Shown here in pieces: positions 42,617 to 50,387 of a DNA stretch of 64,000 bases (the stretch's first letter is position 1; each line of letters begins with the position of its first letter). The notes beneath the pieces are model-generated. The model was not told where the DNA came from and did no database searches. It worked only from the letters and a program-made list of their open reading frames with translations. The DNA comes from Streptomyces sp. S.PB5 (GTDB lineage Bacteria > Actinomycetota > Actinomycetes > Streptomycetales > Streptomycetaceae). Where the stretch lies: contig NZ_JAQMWP010000001.1 in NCBI RefSeq assembly GCF_030403745.1, forward strand, positions 62,001 to 126,000, read 5' to 3'. Made by a program: the position numbers and the translations under genes.

Positions 42617-44707
42617 CTACCGCTCCACCGCCTCCACCCGCACCGCGCACGTCTTGAACTCCGGCATCCGCGAGGTCGGGTCGAGGGCGGGGTTGGTGAG
42701 CGTGTTCGCGCGGCCCTCGCCCGGCCAGTGGAAGGGCATGAAGACGGTGTCGGGGCGGATGCCGGTGGTGATCCGGGCCGGTGCCACGGCCCGGCCCCGC
42801 CGGGAGACGACCGCCACCGGGTCGCCCTCGGCCGCGCCGAGCCGGGCCGCCAGCCTCGGGTGCAGTTCGACGAACGGGCCGGGGGCGGCGGCGTTCAGCT
42901 CGTCGACGCGGCGGGTCTGGGCGCCGGACTGGTACTGGGCGACGACCCGGCCGGTGGTCAGCAGCACCGGGTACTCGTCGTCCGGCTCCTCCGCCGAGGC
43001 CCGGTGCGAGACGGGCACGAAGCGGGCACGGCCGTCGGGGGTGGCGAAGCGGTCGAGGAAGAGACGGGGGGTGCCGGGGTGCCCCGCTTCCGCATCGGCG
43101 TCGGCCGCGGGGCACGGCCAGAACACCCCGTTCTCCTCCGCCAGCCTGCGGTAGGTGATCCCGGAGTAGTCCGCCGGCCCGCCCGCGCTGGCCCGCCGCA
43201 GCTCCTCGAAGACCTCCTCGGGGTCGGTCGGGAAGCCCTTCTCCACACCGAGCCGGTCGGCGAGGGCGTGCATGACCTCCAGGTCGCTGCGCACCCCCTC
43301 GGGCGGGGTGATCGCCTGTCGGCGCAGCAGCACCCGGCCCTCAAGGTTGGTGGTGGTGCCCGTCTCCTCCGCCCACTGGGTGACCGGCAGGACGACGTCC
43401 GCGAGTTCGGCCGTCTCCGACAGCACGACGTCGCAGACGGCGAGGAAGTTGAGCGACTTGATGCGCTCCTCGATGTGCGCAGCACGCGGCGCCGAGACCA
43501 CCGGGTTGGACGCCATCAGCAGCAGCGACCTGATGTCCGTGCCCAGTGCGTCCAGCAATTCGTACGCGCTGCGGCCGGGTCCGGGCAGGCTGTCCGGGTC
43601 CACCCCCCACACCTCGGCCACATGGCGTCGCGCCGCCGGGTCGTCCAGCTTGCGGTAGCCGGGCAGCTGGTCGGCCTTCTGGCCGTGTTCGCGCCCGCCC
43701 TGTCCGTTGCCCTGCCCGGTGAGGCAGCCGTATCCGCTCAGCGGACGGCCCGCCCGCCCGGTCGCCAGGCACAGGTTGATCCACGCGCCCACCGTGTCCG
43801 TGCCCTTGGACTGCTGCTCGGGCCCGCGCGCGGTCAGCACCATCGCGGACTCGGGCTCGCAGAACATCCGCACGGTCTCCCGGAGTTGGGGCACCGGCAC
43901 GCCGGTGATCCGCTCCACGTACTCCGGCCAGTGCGCCATGGCGGCGGCCCGGGCGTCCTCCCAGCCGACCGTGCGCTCACGGACGTACTCCTCGTCCACC
44001 CGGCCCTCGGCGACGACGAGGTGCAGCAGACCGAGTGCCAGTGCGAGGTCCGTGCCGGGCCTGGGCGCCAGGTGCAGGTCGGCCTGTTCGGCGGTCTTCG
44101 TGCGCCGCGGGTCGATGACGACGAGGGTGCCGCCGTTCTCGCGCAGCTCGTTGAAGAAGCGCAGCGACGGGGGCATGGTCTCGGCGAGGTTGGAGCCGAC
44201 GAGGATCACACAGCCCGTCCTGGGGATGTCCTCCAGCGGGAACGGCAGTCCGCGGTCGAGCCCGAACGCCTTGATCCCGCCGGCCGCCGCGGAGGACATG
44301 CAGAAGCGGCCGTTGTAGTCGATCTGCGAGGTGCCGAGGACGACCCGGGCGAACTTGCCCAGCGTGTACGCCTTCTCGTTCGTCAGGCCGCCCCCGCCGA
44401 ACACCCCGCACGCGTCCGGACCATGCTCCGCACGCGTACGCCGCAGTTCCCCGGCGATCCGGTCCAGCGCCTCGTCCCAGGTGGCGGGCACAAGCTTGCC
44501 CTCGTGCCGCACCAACGGGGAGGTCAGGCGCACCCGGGAGGAGAGCACCTGGGGAGCCGTCCGGCCCTTGCCGCACAGCGCCCCCCGGTTCACCGGGAAG
44601 TCCGCGCGCTCGGTCACCTCCACGCCCCCGTCCGGGACCGGCGTGAGATTCATCCCGCACTGCAGGGCGCAGTAGGGGCAGTGGGTGGGCGTCGCGGAGT
44701 TCTGCAT
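42617..44707 (-). CDS. nasA: Assimilatory nitrate reductase catalytic subunit
   Basis: Molybdenum enzyme of 696 residues reducing nitrate to nitrite in the cytoplasm. The [4Fe-4S] site is CPYCALQCGMN at residues 10-20 and GALCGKG near residue 48. The Mo ligand Cys lies in GRFCMSSAAAGGIKAFG near residue 135. The Mo-bis-MGD pocket has GYGCLTGQGNGQGGREHGQK near residue 325. The C-terminal dinucleotide-binding domain ends with TGRVVAQYQSGAQTRRV and FMPFHWPGEGRANTLTNP. There is no extra C-terminal [2Fe-2S] domain as in longer NasA proteins, so electrons must come from a separate partner. ATG start confirmed by the early cluster Cys. A GlnR-like box lies 13 bases upstream. Confidence 0.94.
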   Translation of the reverse strand: MQNSATPTHCPYCALQCGMNLTPVPDGGVEVTERADFPVNRGALCGKGRTAPQVLSSRVRLTSPLVRHEGKLVPATWDEALDRIAGELRRTRAEHGPDACGVFGGGGLTNEKAYTLGKFARVVLGTSQIDYNGRFCMSSAAAGGIKAFGLDRGLPFPLEDIPRTGCVILVGSNLAETMPPSLRFFNELRENGGTLVVIDPRRTKTAEQADLHLAPRPGTDLALALGLLHLVVAEGRVDEEYVRERTVGWEDARAAAMAHWPEYVERITGVPVPQLRETVRMFCEPESAMVLTARGPEQQSKGTDTVGAWINLCLATGRAGRPLSGYGCLTGQGNGQGGREHGQKADQLPGYRKLDDPAARRHVAEVWGVDPDSLPGPGRSAYELLDALGTDIRSLLLMASNPVVSAPRAAHIEERIKSLNFLAVCDVVLSETAELADVVLPVTQWAEETGTTTNLEGRVLLRRQAITPPEGVRSDLEVMHALADRLGVEKGFPTDPEEVFEELRRASAGGPADYSGITYRRLAEENGVFWPCPAADADAEAGHPGTPRLFLDRFATPDGRARFVPVSHRASAEEPDDEYPVLLTTGRVVAQYQSGAQTRRVDELNAAAPGPFVELHPRLAARLGAAEGDPVAVVSRRGRAVAPARITTGIRPDTVFMPFHWPGEGRANTLTNPALDPTSRMPEFKTCAVRVEAVER

Positions 44708-44719
44708 GCTCCTCAGCGT

Positions 44720-44757
44720 GCTTCGGCCGTGTTACGTGCGCGGCGGCCCCCTGTTAC
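44720..44757 (-). promoter_or_regulatory. GlnR-like box before nasA
   Basis: On the minus strand, five-base elements every 11 bases: GTAAC, CCGCC, GTAAC, GAAGC (44757 down to 44720). Both gTnAc positions are perfect and the last element is one base from GaAAc. It is 13 bases from the start codon. Confidence 0.66.
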
Positions 44758-45010
44758 GCGGGCGGCACGGTGACCTCCCCGCCGGGCACCGGGCGCGGTG
44801 AGGCACACAGCTGTCCACCCATGAGTCGCCGCGGGCGGGGGCGTGAGTTGCCGTTGTTGTGAAAGACGCCACATGTGGCGCGTTCCCTTCCTTCGATGGC
44901 CGACGACGCATTGTTGAGTGTTGAAAAACCGGGGCTACAGTCGAGCGCGGATCCAGCTTGGCGCCAGGCGACTCCCTCATGCGAAACGTCAGCCAGGAGG
45001 TTTCCCCAGC
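44758..45010 (+). promoter_or_regulatory. Promoter region of the adenylation-reductase operon
   Basis: No gene is seen in this spacer. It holds the palindrome CGCCACATGTGGCG (44867-44880) and, 33 bases on, a promoter-like pair TTGAGT (44914-44919) and TACAGT (44936-44941) with a 16-base gap. AGGAGG at 44995-45000 precedes the ATG at 45011. The palindrome is a plausible operator for the operon. Confidence 0.5.
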
Positions 45011-46555
45011 ATGCCCCTGCGCCATTTGACCCCCCGCGACCAGCACCTTTTCCGGCAGTACGGCGTCGGTCCGGCCGTCCCCGTCCCGGACCCGCTGATC
45101 CACCGAGCCGTCGAGCGCCGGGCGGACGCCGACCCGCACGCCGTCGCCGCCGAACACCTCGGCGCGCGGATCACGTACGGCGAACTCGACCGCCACGCCG
45201 ACGCCCTCGCCGCCCGCCTCGTCCGCGAGGGCGTCCGGCCCGGCGACCATGTCGGCCTCTTCGTCCGCCGTTCGATCCCGATGCTCATCGGCCTGCTCGG
45301 CATCCTGAAGGCGGGTGCCGCCTACGTCCCCCAGGACATCGGTCTCGCCCCCGCGCCCCAGCTCGCCCACGTCATCCGCACCGCCCGCACCCGGGTGGTG
45401 ATCACGGTCGCCGAGCACGCCCACCGCGTCCCGCTCCCGCCGGGCCACCGTCTGATCGCCCTCGACGAGCCGCTGCCGTACATCCCGGCCCCGCGCGCGG
45501 ACCGGGCGGCCAGGCCGGACATCCCGGTCCACCCCGACGACGGCTGCTACGTCCTCTTCACCTCCGGCACCACCGGCCGGCCCAACGGTGTGAAGGTCAC
45601 CCACCGCAATGTCGCGAACATCCTTCTCACCGCCCCCGGCGACCTCGGCATCCGCCCCGGCGACCGGGTCGCCCAGCTCCTCAACATCGCCTTCGACATG
45701 GCCGCCTGGGAGATCCTCGGCTGCCTGGCCCACGGCGGCACCCTCGTCATCCGCGGCAGGGACATCGCGGCGGCGGCCCGTACGGCGGACGTCGTCATCG
45801 CGACCCCGACGGTCCTGTCCGGCATCGACCCGGCACGCTGCCCGCGTGTCCGCACGGTCGCGGTGGCGGGGGAGCCCTGCCCACGTCCGCTGGCCGACCG
45901 CTGGGCCCGCCAGGCGACGTTCTACAACTGCTGCGGCCCGACGGAGACGACCATCGTCAACACGATGCACCGCCACGACCCGTCGTCGCCGGTCCTGTCC
46001 ATCGGCCGCCCCACCCCCAACAACACGGTCTACGTCCTCGACGCCGACCTGCGCCCGCTGCCGATCGGCGAGGTGGGGGAGATGTGGGCGGGCGGCACCT
46101 GCGTCTCGGCGGGCTATCTCGACAACGACCGCCTCAACGCGGAGCGCTACGCCCCCGACCCCTTCCTGGGCGCAGGCCACCGGATGTTCCGCACCCGGGA
46201 CCTCGGCCGCTGGACCCCCGACGGCGAGCTCGAACACCTCGGCCGCACCGACGACCAGGTCAAGGTCCGCGGCTTCCGCGTCGAACTGGACTCCGTCTCC
46301 TCGGTCCTGGAGTCGGTCGAGGGCTGCCGCCGCGCGGTCACCCTGAAACAGGACGCCCGCACCCTGGTCGCCTTCGTCACCCCGGCCGACGTCGACCCCG
46401 ACACGGCCCGGCGCGCGGTGGCGGACGCGCTGCCGTACTACTGCGTCCCCGAGAGTGTCATGCCCCTGACAGAACTACCCGAGACCGACCGCGGAAAGAT
46501 CGACAAGGCGGCCCTGCTGCGGCTGGCGGAGGAGCGGACGGTGGTGTCCCGATGA
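45011..46555 (+). CDS. Stand-alone NRPS-like adenylation enzyme
   Basis: AMP-forming carboxylic-acid-activating enzyme of 514 residues with no carrier or condensation domain. Core motifs in order: FTSGTTGRPNGVKVTH (183-198), FDMAAWE (228-234) with the Asp that binds an amino group in amino-acid-activating members, GPTET (309-313), RTRDLGRW (394-401), GRTDDQVKVRGFRVEL (411-426) and GKIDK (495-499) with the catalytic Lys. The DDQVKVRG form is NRPS-like rather than acyl-CoA-synthetase-like, so an amino-acid-like substrate is inferred. The stop overlaps the next start as ATGA, tying it to the membrane flavoprotein. The partner that accepts the activated acyl group is not encoded here. Confidence 0.9.
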   Translation: MPLRHLTPRDQHLFRQYGVGPAVPVPDPLIHRAVERRADADPHAVAAEHLGARITYGELDRHADALAARLVREGVRPGDHVGLFVRRSIPMLIGLLGILKAGAAYVPQDIGLAPAPQLAHVIRTARTRVVITVAEHAHRVPLPPGHRLIALDEPLPYIPAPRADRAARPDIPVHPDDGCYVLFTSGTTGRPNGVKVTHRNVANILLTAPGDLGIRPGDRVAQLLNIAFDMAAWEILGCLAHGGTLVIRGRDIAAAARTADVVIATPTVLSGIDPARCPRVRTVAVAGEPCPRPLADRWARQATFYNCCGPTETTIVNTMHRHDPSSPVLSIGRPTPNNTVYVLDADLRPLPIGEVGEMWAGGTCVSAGYLDNDRLNAERYAPDPFLGAGHRMFRTRDLGRWTPDGELEHLGRTDDQVKVRGFRVELDSVSSVLESVEGCRRAVTLKQDARTLVAFVTPADVDPDTARRAVADALPYYCVPESVMPLTELPETDRGKIDKAALLRLAEERTVVSR

Positions 46556-47799
46556 CGACCTCACTGGAACGCCAGGACATCGACCTGCCCCCGCTGACCT
46601 CGCCCCTGCGCCGCGTGCTGAAGCACCCGCGGCTGATGCACCACAACCGGCTGGCGGCCCTGGTCCTGCTGGTCAACGCCGGGTTTCTGTACGCGAGCTG
46701 GACCCCGTCGGACCGCACGATGGGGCACGCGGCCCTCGCCAACCTCGCCCTCGCCGTGATCGTCCGCCAGCAGTACGTCATCAACCTCTTCTTCCGGCTG
46801 GCCACTCGGGCATCGCCGAACTGGCCCCTGAAGATCCGCTGGACGCTGGGCAAGGTCTACCACTTCGGCGGCCTGCACGTAGGCGGGGCGCTGGCGGGCA
46901 CGGCCTGGTTCCTGGCGCTGACGATCAGCACCCCCAAGGGGGCGCCGGCGGCCGTGGGCTGGTCCCTGCTGGCCCTCCTCGCGCTGATCATCGCCACGGC
47001 CCTGCCTCCCTTCCGCTCCCGCCACCACGACCACTTCGAGAAGATCCACCGCTTCGGCGGCTGGACGGCCCTCGCCCTCTTCTGGACCCACACGCTCCTG
47101 GTGTCCCCCGGCCCGGCGGAGGTCTCGGTCCTGTCCGTCGTCACGTTCAGCGTCGCCCTGCCCTGGCTGAGGCTGCGCAAGGTCGACGTACGACTCGAAC
47201 GCCCCTCCCCGCACGTCGTGCTGGCCCGCTTCGACCACGGCGAGACCCCCTTCGCGGGCTCCTCCACGGCCATCAGCCGCAGCCCCCTGAAGGAATGGCA
47301 CTCCTTCGCCAACGTCCCGGCCCCCGGCGAACCCGGCTTCCGTCTGACGATCTCCAGGGCCGGCGACTGGACGGGCTCCTTCATCGACGAACTTCCCGAC
47401 CGCGTATGGGTGAAGGGCATCACCACGGCCGGAGTCGCCAACATCGAGACCCTCTTCAAGAAGGTGATCTACGTGGCGACCGGCAGCGGCATCGGACCCT
47501 GCCTCCCGCACCTCCTCGCCGCCGAGGTCCCCTCCCGCCTGGTCTGGGCGACCCGCGACCCCCGCACCACCTACGGCGACGCCCTCGTCGAGGAGATCCT
47601 CGCCGTCCAGCCCGACGCCCTGATCTGGGACACCACCCGCGACGGCAAACCCGACATGGTCCGCCTCGCGTACGCCGCCTACCGGGACTTCGGCGCCGAG
47701 GCGGTCATCTGCATCAGCAACAAGAAGCTGACGTGGCAGGTCGTGGAGGGCCTGGAACGGCGGGGGATTCCGGCGTACGGCGCGATCTGGGACTCGTAG
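46552..47799 (+). CDS. Six-helix ferric-reductase-like membrane flavoprotein
   Basis: Integral membrane protein of 415 residues. Six hydrophobic helices lie at about 33-50, 60-84, 104-126, 134-153, 166-185 and 188-207. His residues at 104, 109, 166 and 180 flank or enter helices 3 and 5 as possible haem ligands, and a cytoplasmic HHDH lies at 158-161. The C-terminal half resembles a ferredoxin-reductase module: WHSFANV (249-255) stands where the flavin motif HPFT is usual, and ATGSGIGP (309-316) fits the NAD(P)-binding loop. Electron flow from NAD(P)H toward or across the membrane is inferred. Coupled translation with the adenylation enzyme implies joint function. Confidence 0.83.
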   Translation: MTTSLERQDIDLPPLTSPLRRVLKHPRLMHHNRLAALVLLVNAGFLYASWTPSDRTMGHAALANLALAVIVRQQYVINLFFRLATRASPNWPLKIRWTLGKVYHFGGLHVGGALAGTAWFLALTISTPKGAPAAVGWSLLALLALIIATALPPFRSRHHDHFEKIHRFGGWTALALFWTHTLLVSPGPAEVSVLSVVTFSVALPWLRLRKVDVRLERPSPHVVLARFDHGETPFAGSSTAISRSPLKEWHSFANVPAPGEPGFRLTISRAGDWTGSFIDELPDRVWVKGITTAGVANIETLFKKVIYVATGSGIGPCLPHLLAAEVPSRLVWATRDPRTTYGDALVEEILAVQPDALIWDTTRDGKPDMVRLAYAAYRDFGAEAVICISNKKLTWQVVEGLERRGIPAYGAIWDS

Positions 47800-47820
47800 A
47801 CCCACAGGAGGAGACGACGG

Positions 47821-48588
47821 ATGGACACGATCAAGACCGAACGCCACGACCGTGTGGTGGTCGTACGACTGCACCGCCCCCATGTCCTCAACGCCCTGAG
47901 CGGCGAGCTCCTCACCGAACTCCTCGACACGCTCCGCCCGTTGGACGAGGACCCCGAGGTCGGCTGCTTCGTGGTCACCGGCTCCGAGAAGGTCTTCGCG
48001 GCCGGGGCCGACATCAAGGAGATGTCCACGAGGACGGCCGTGGACATGGCGGCGGAGGACTACTTCGCGGCCTGGGAGGAGTTCGCGGACCTCCGCACCC
48101 CGAAGGTCGCCGCCGTCAACGGCCATGCGCTGGGCGGCGGTTGCGAGCTCGCGATGATGTGCGACCTGGTGATCGCGGGGGAGTCCGCGGTCTTCGGCCA
48201 GCCGGAGATCAGGCTCGGCGTGATCCCCGGCATCGGCGGCACCCAGCGCCTGACCCGGCTCGTGGGGAAGGCCAAGGCGATGGACCTGGTCCTCACGGGC
48301 CGCACCATGGACGCGAGGGAGGCGGAGGCGGCGGGCCTGGTCTCCCGGGTCGTCCCCGACGAACAGGCCCTCCCGGAGGCCCTGTCGGCGGCGGAGACGA
48401 TCGCCTCCTACGGCCGTACGGCGGTCAGGGCGGCCCGCGAGTGCGTCAACCAGTCCCTGGAAACGGGCCTGCGCGACGGCATCCGCTACGAACGCCGGGT
48501 GTTCCACGCCCTGTTCGCCACCCACGACCAGAAGGAGGGCATGACCGCCTTCCTGGAGAAACGCGCCCCACGCTTCACCGGCCGCTAG
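47821..48588 (+). CDS. Enoyl-CoA hydratase/isomerase family protein
   Basis: Crotonase-fold enzyme of 255 residues. The oxyanion-hole segment AAGADIKEM is at about residues 61-69. The two acid residues of hydratases are present: Glu in NGHALGGGCELAMMCD near residue 113 and Glu in FGQPEIRLGVIPGIGGTQRL near residue 133. It should hydrate a 2-enoyl-CoA or act on a related acyl thioester. It starts 21 bases after the membrane flavoprotein with AGGAGGAGACG in front, so it is the third gene of the operon. No other beta-oxidation gene is nearby. Confidence 0.93.
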   Translation: MDTIKTERHDRVVVVRLHRPHVLNALSGELLTELLDTLRPLDEDPEVGCFVVTGSEKVFAAGADIKEMSTRTAVDMAAEDYFAAWEEFADLRTPKVAAVNGHALGGGCELAMMCDLVIAGESAVFGQPEIRLGVIPGIGGTQRLTRLVGKAKAMDLVLTGRTMDAREAEAAGLVSRVVPDEQALPEALSAAETIASYGRTAVRAARECVNQSLETGLRDGIRYERRVFHALFATHDQKEGMTAFLEKRAPRFTGR

Positions 48589-49261
48589 CGAGTGCCTGGC
48601 CCACCCCCGGTTCCCTGGGCCCGAGGAACCGGGGGTCCGGCTCGAAGACCGCGTCCACAGCCGCCTTCCCGGCCGCGAGGATCTCCCGCGCCCCGCCGTA
48701 GTACCAGGTGACGTCGTGCCTGGCCTCGACCCCGATGCCGTACGACCTCACGCCCGCCTCCTGGCAGAGCGCGACCGCCCGCCGGATGTGGAAGTCCTGG
48801 CTGATCAGCACGGCCTCGTCGACGCCGAAGATCTTCTTGGCGCGGACGCACGAGTCCCAGGTGTCGAACCCGGCGTAGTCACTGACGATCCGCCGGTCGG
48901 GCACCCCGTGCTCGGTGAGATAGGTCCGCATGGCGTCGGGTTCGTCGTACTCCTCGCGGCTGTTGTCGCCGGTCACGAGGACGACCTCGATCCGGCCCTC
49001 GCGGTACAGCTTCGCCGCCGCGTCCAGACGGTGGGCGAGATACGGCGACGGCTCGTCGTTCCACAGACCGGCGCCGAAGACGACGGCGACCTCGGTGCGG
49101 GGCACGTCCGCGGTGGTGCGCAGCCGGTCGCCCGTCACCACGTACATCCAGGTCGACGGAAGCAGGGCGAGCACGCACCCGGCCATCACGGCCTGCACGA
49201 GCCTCCGCTGCCCGGTACGGGTGCGGGGGAGACGTGGCCTTCGCGGCCTGCGCAGTCTCAC
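48575..49261 (-). CDS. SanA/YdcF-like DUF218 membrane protein
   Basis: 228-residue protein with one N-terminal membrane anchor (LVQAVMAGCVLALLPSTWMY at about residues 20-39) and an extracytoplasmic DUF218 domain. Family features are VAVVFGAGLWNDEPSPYLAH near residue 58, VLVTGDNSREEYDEPDAM near residue 94, and AVLISQDFHIRRAVALC near residue 150. E. coli SanA affects vancomycin permeability, so an envelope role is inferred. GTG at 49261 follows GGGAGG. It converges with the hydratase gene, overlapping it by 14 bases. Confidence 0.89.
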   Translation of the reverse strand: MRLRRPRRPRLPRTRTGQRRLVQAVMAGCVLALLPSTWMYVVTGDRLRTTADVPRTEVAVVFGAGLWNDEPSPYLAHRLDAAAKLYREGRIEVVLVTGDNSREEYDEPDAMRTYLTEHGVPDRRIVSDYAGFDTWDSCVRAKKIFGVDEAVLISQDFHIRRAVALCQEAGVRSYGIGVEARHDVTWYYGGAREILAAGKAAVDAVFEPDPRFLGPREPGVGQALASGR

Positions 49262-49472
49262 GGGTGGTTCCTCCCTGGTCGTCCTTCGACAGTCAGGGAC
49301 GTGACGTAAGCCCCCGCGGTTCACCGCAGAGCACGTGACCAGCCTCACTCGCGTCAGTGAAACCGCAGGTCAAGCCACCTCACACACCCCTCCCACCCCA
49401 TGGTGAACCCGTCGAAAACCTCCGTTATCTTCGCGCAACGGGGCGGCAACCTCCCACCGCCACCATCGGTCC

Positions 49473-50345
49473 ATGACGGCGTCGAACCTCCCTCGCGACG
49501 AGTCCAGGACAGTCCACTTCGACAGTACGGCGCACCTCATGAACCGGATCAGCAGCCAGCTCGCCAGCCAGCTCAGCCTGGTGTCGCTCAACGGCCGCCG
49601 CAGGCCCGAGCCGCCCGCGCTCGTCGTCGTGGCCCACGGCAGCCGCGACCCGCGCGCCCTGAGCACCGTACGCACCCTCCTCGACAAGGTCCGCGCCCTG
49701 CGCCCCGGCCTGCCGGTCCACCTCGGCCACATCGAGCTCAACGAGCCCCTGCTGACCGACACGCTCACCGCACTCGGCGACCGCGAGGCGATCCTCGTCC
49801 CGCTGCTGCTCAGCCGCGGCTACCACGTCAAGCGGGACATCCCCGAGATGGCCGCCGAGACGGCGGTACGCGCACGCGTGGCCCCCACGCTCGGCCCGCA
49901 CCCCCTCCTGGTGGAGGCCCTGTACGCCCGCCTGGTCGAGGCGGGCTGGCGCACACGCATGAACGAGGCGACGCGGCGCCAGAGCGCGGTCGTCCTCGCG
50001 GCCGCGGGCTCCCGCGACCCGGAGTCCAAGGTCGACACGGGCCGCACCGCGCAGCTCCTCTCCGACCGCCTCGGCGTCCCGGTGGTCCCGGCGTACGCGA
50101 CGACGGCGGCCCCGAGGGTCCAGGACGCCATCGAGGCACTGACGGCGAACGGCCGTACGAGAGTGGCGATCGCGTCCTACTTCACGGCGCCGGGACGATT
50201 CGCGACGGAGTGCGCGGAGGCGGCACCGTGGATGGCGTCGGCACCCCTGGGCACGCACCCGGCGATGGCCGGCCTGATCCTTCACAGGTACGACCAGACC
50301 CTGGCGACCCCGCTCCCGACGGAACCGGCACTGGCCTCGGCGTAA
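49473..50345 (+). CDS. Sirohydrochlorin chelatase (CbiX family)
   Basis: Predicted chelatase of 290 residues inserting Fe2+ into sirohydrochlorin to make siroheme, or Co2+ for B12. Two CbiX-type halves are seen: VVVAHGSRDPRALSTVRTLL at about residues 51-70 with LLSRGYHVKRDIPEM near residue 113, and a second half with VVLAAAGSRDPESKVD near residue 170 that lacks the metal-binding His. Siroheme is required by NirB at 30-32.5 kb, which suggests the iron role. The first 45 residues look unlike the family, so an internal start such as ATG at 49539 is possible. Confidence 0.9.
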   Translation: MTASNLPRDESRTVHFDSTAHLMNRISSQLASQLSLVSLNGRRRPEPPALVVVAHGSRDPRALSTVRTLLDKVRALRPGLPVHLGHIELNEPLLTDTLTALGDREAILVPLLLSRGYHVKRDIPEMAAETAVRARVAPTLGPHPLLVEALYARLVEAGWRTRMNEATRRQSAVVLAAAGSRDPESKVDTGRTAQLLSDRLGVPVVPAYATTAAPRVQDAIEALTANGRTRVAIASYFTAPGRFATECAEAAPWMASAPLGTHPAMAGLILHRYDQTLATPLPTEPALASA

Positions 50346-50387
50346 AGCCACACCCCGATTGTCGGTCCCTGCCCGTACTGTCGAGAC

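Noticed and set aside
44875..47799. Long frame suggesting the adenylation enzyme is fused to the membrane reductase
   Set aside because: The two proteins lie in different frames with an ATGA overlap. The upstream part of this frame is Pro/Arg shadow, so they are separate chains.
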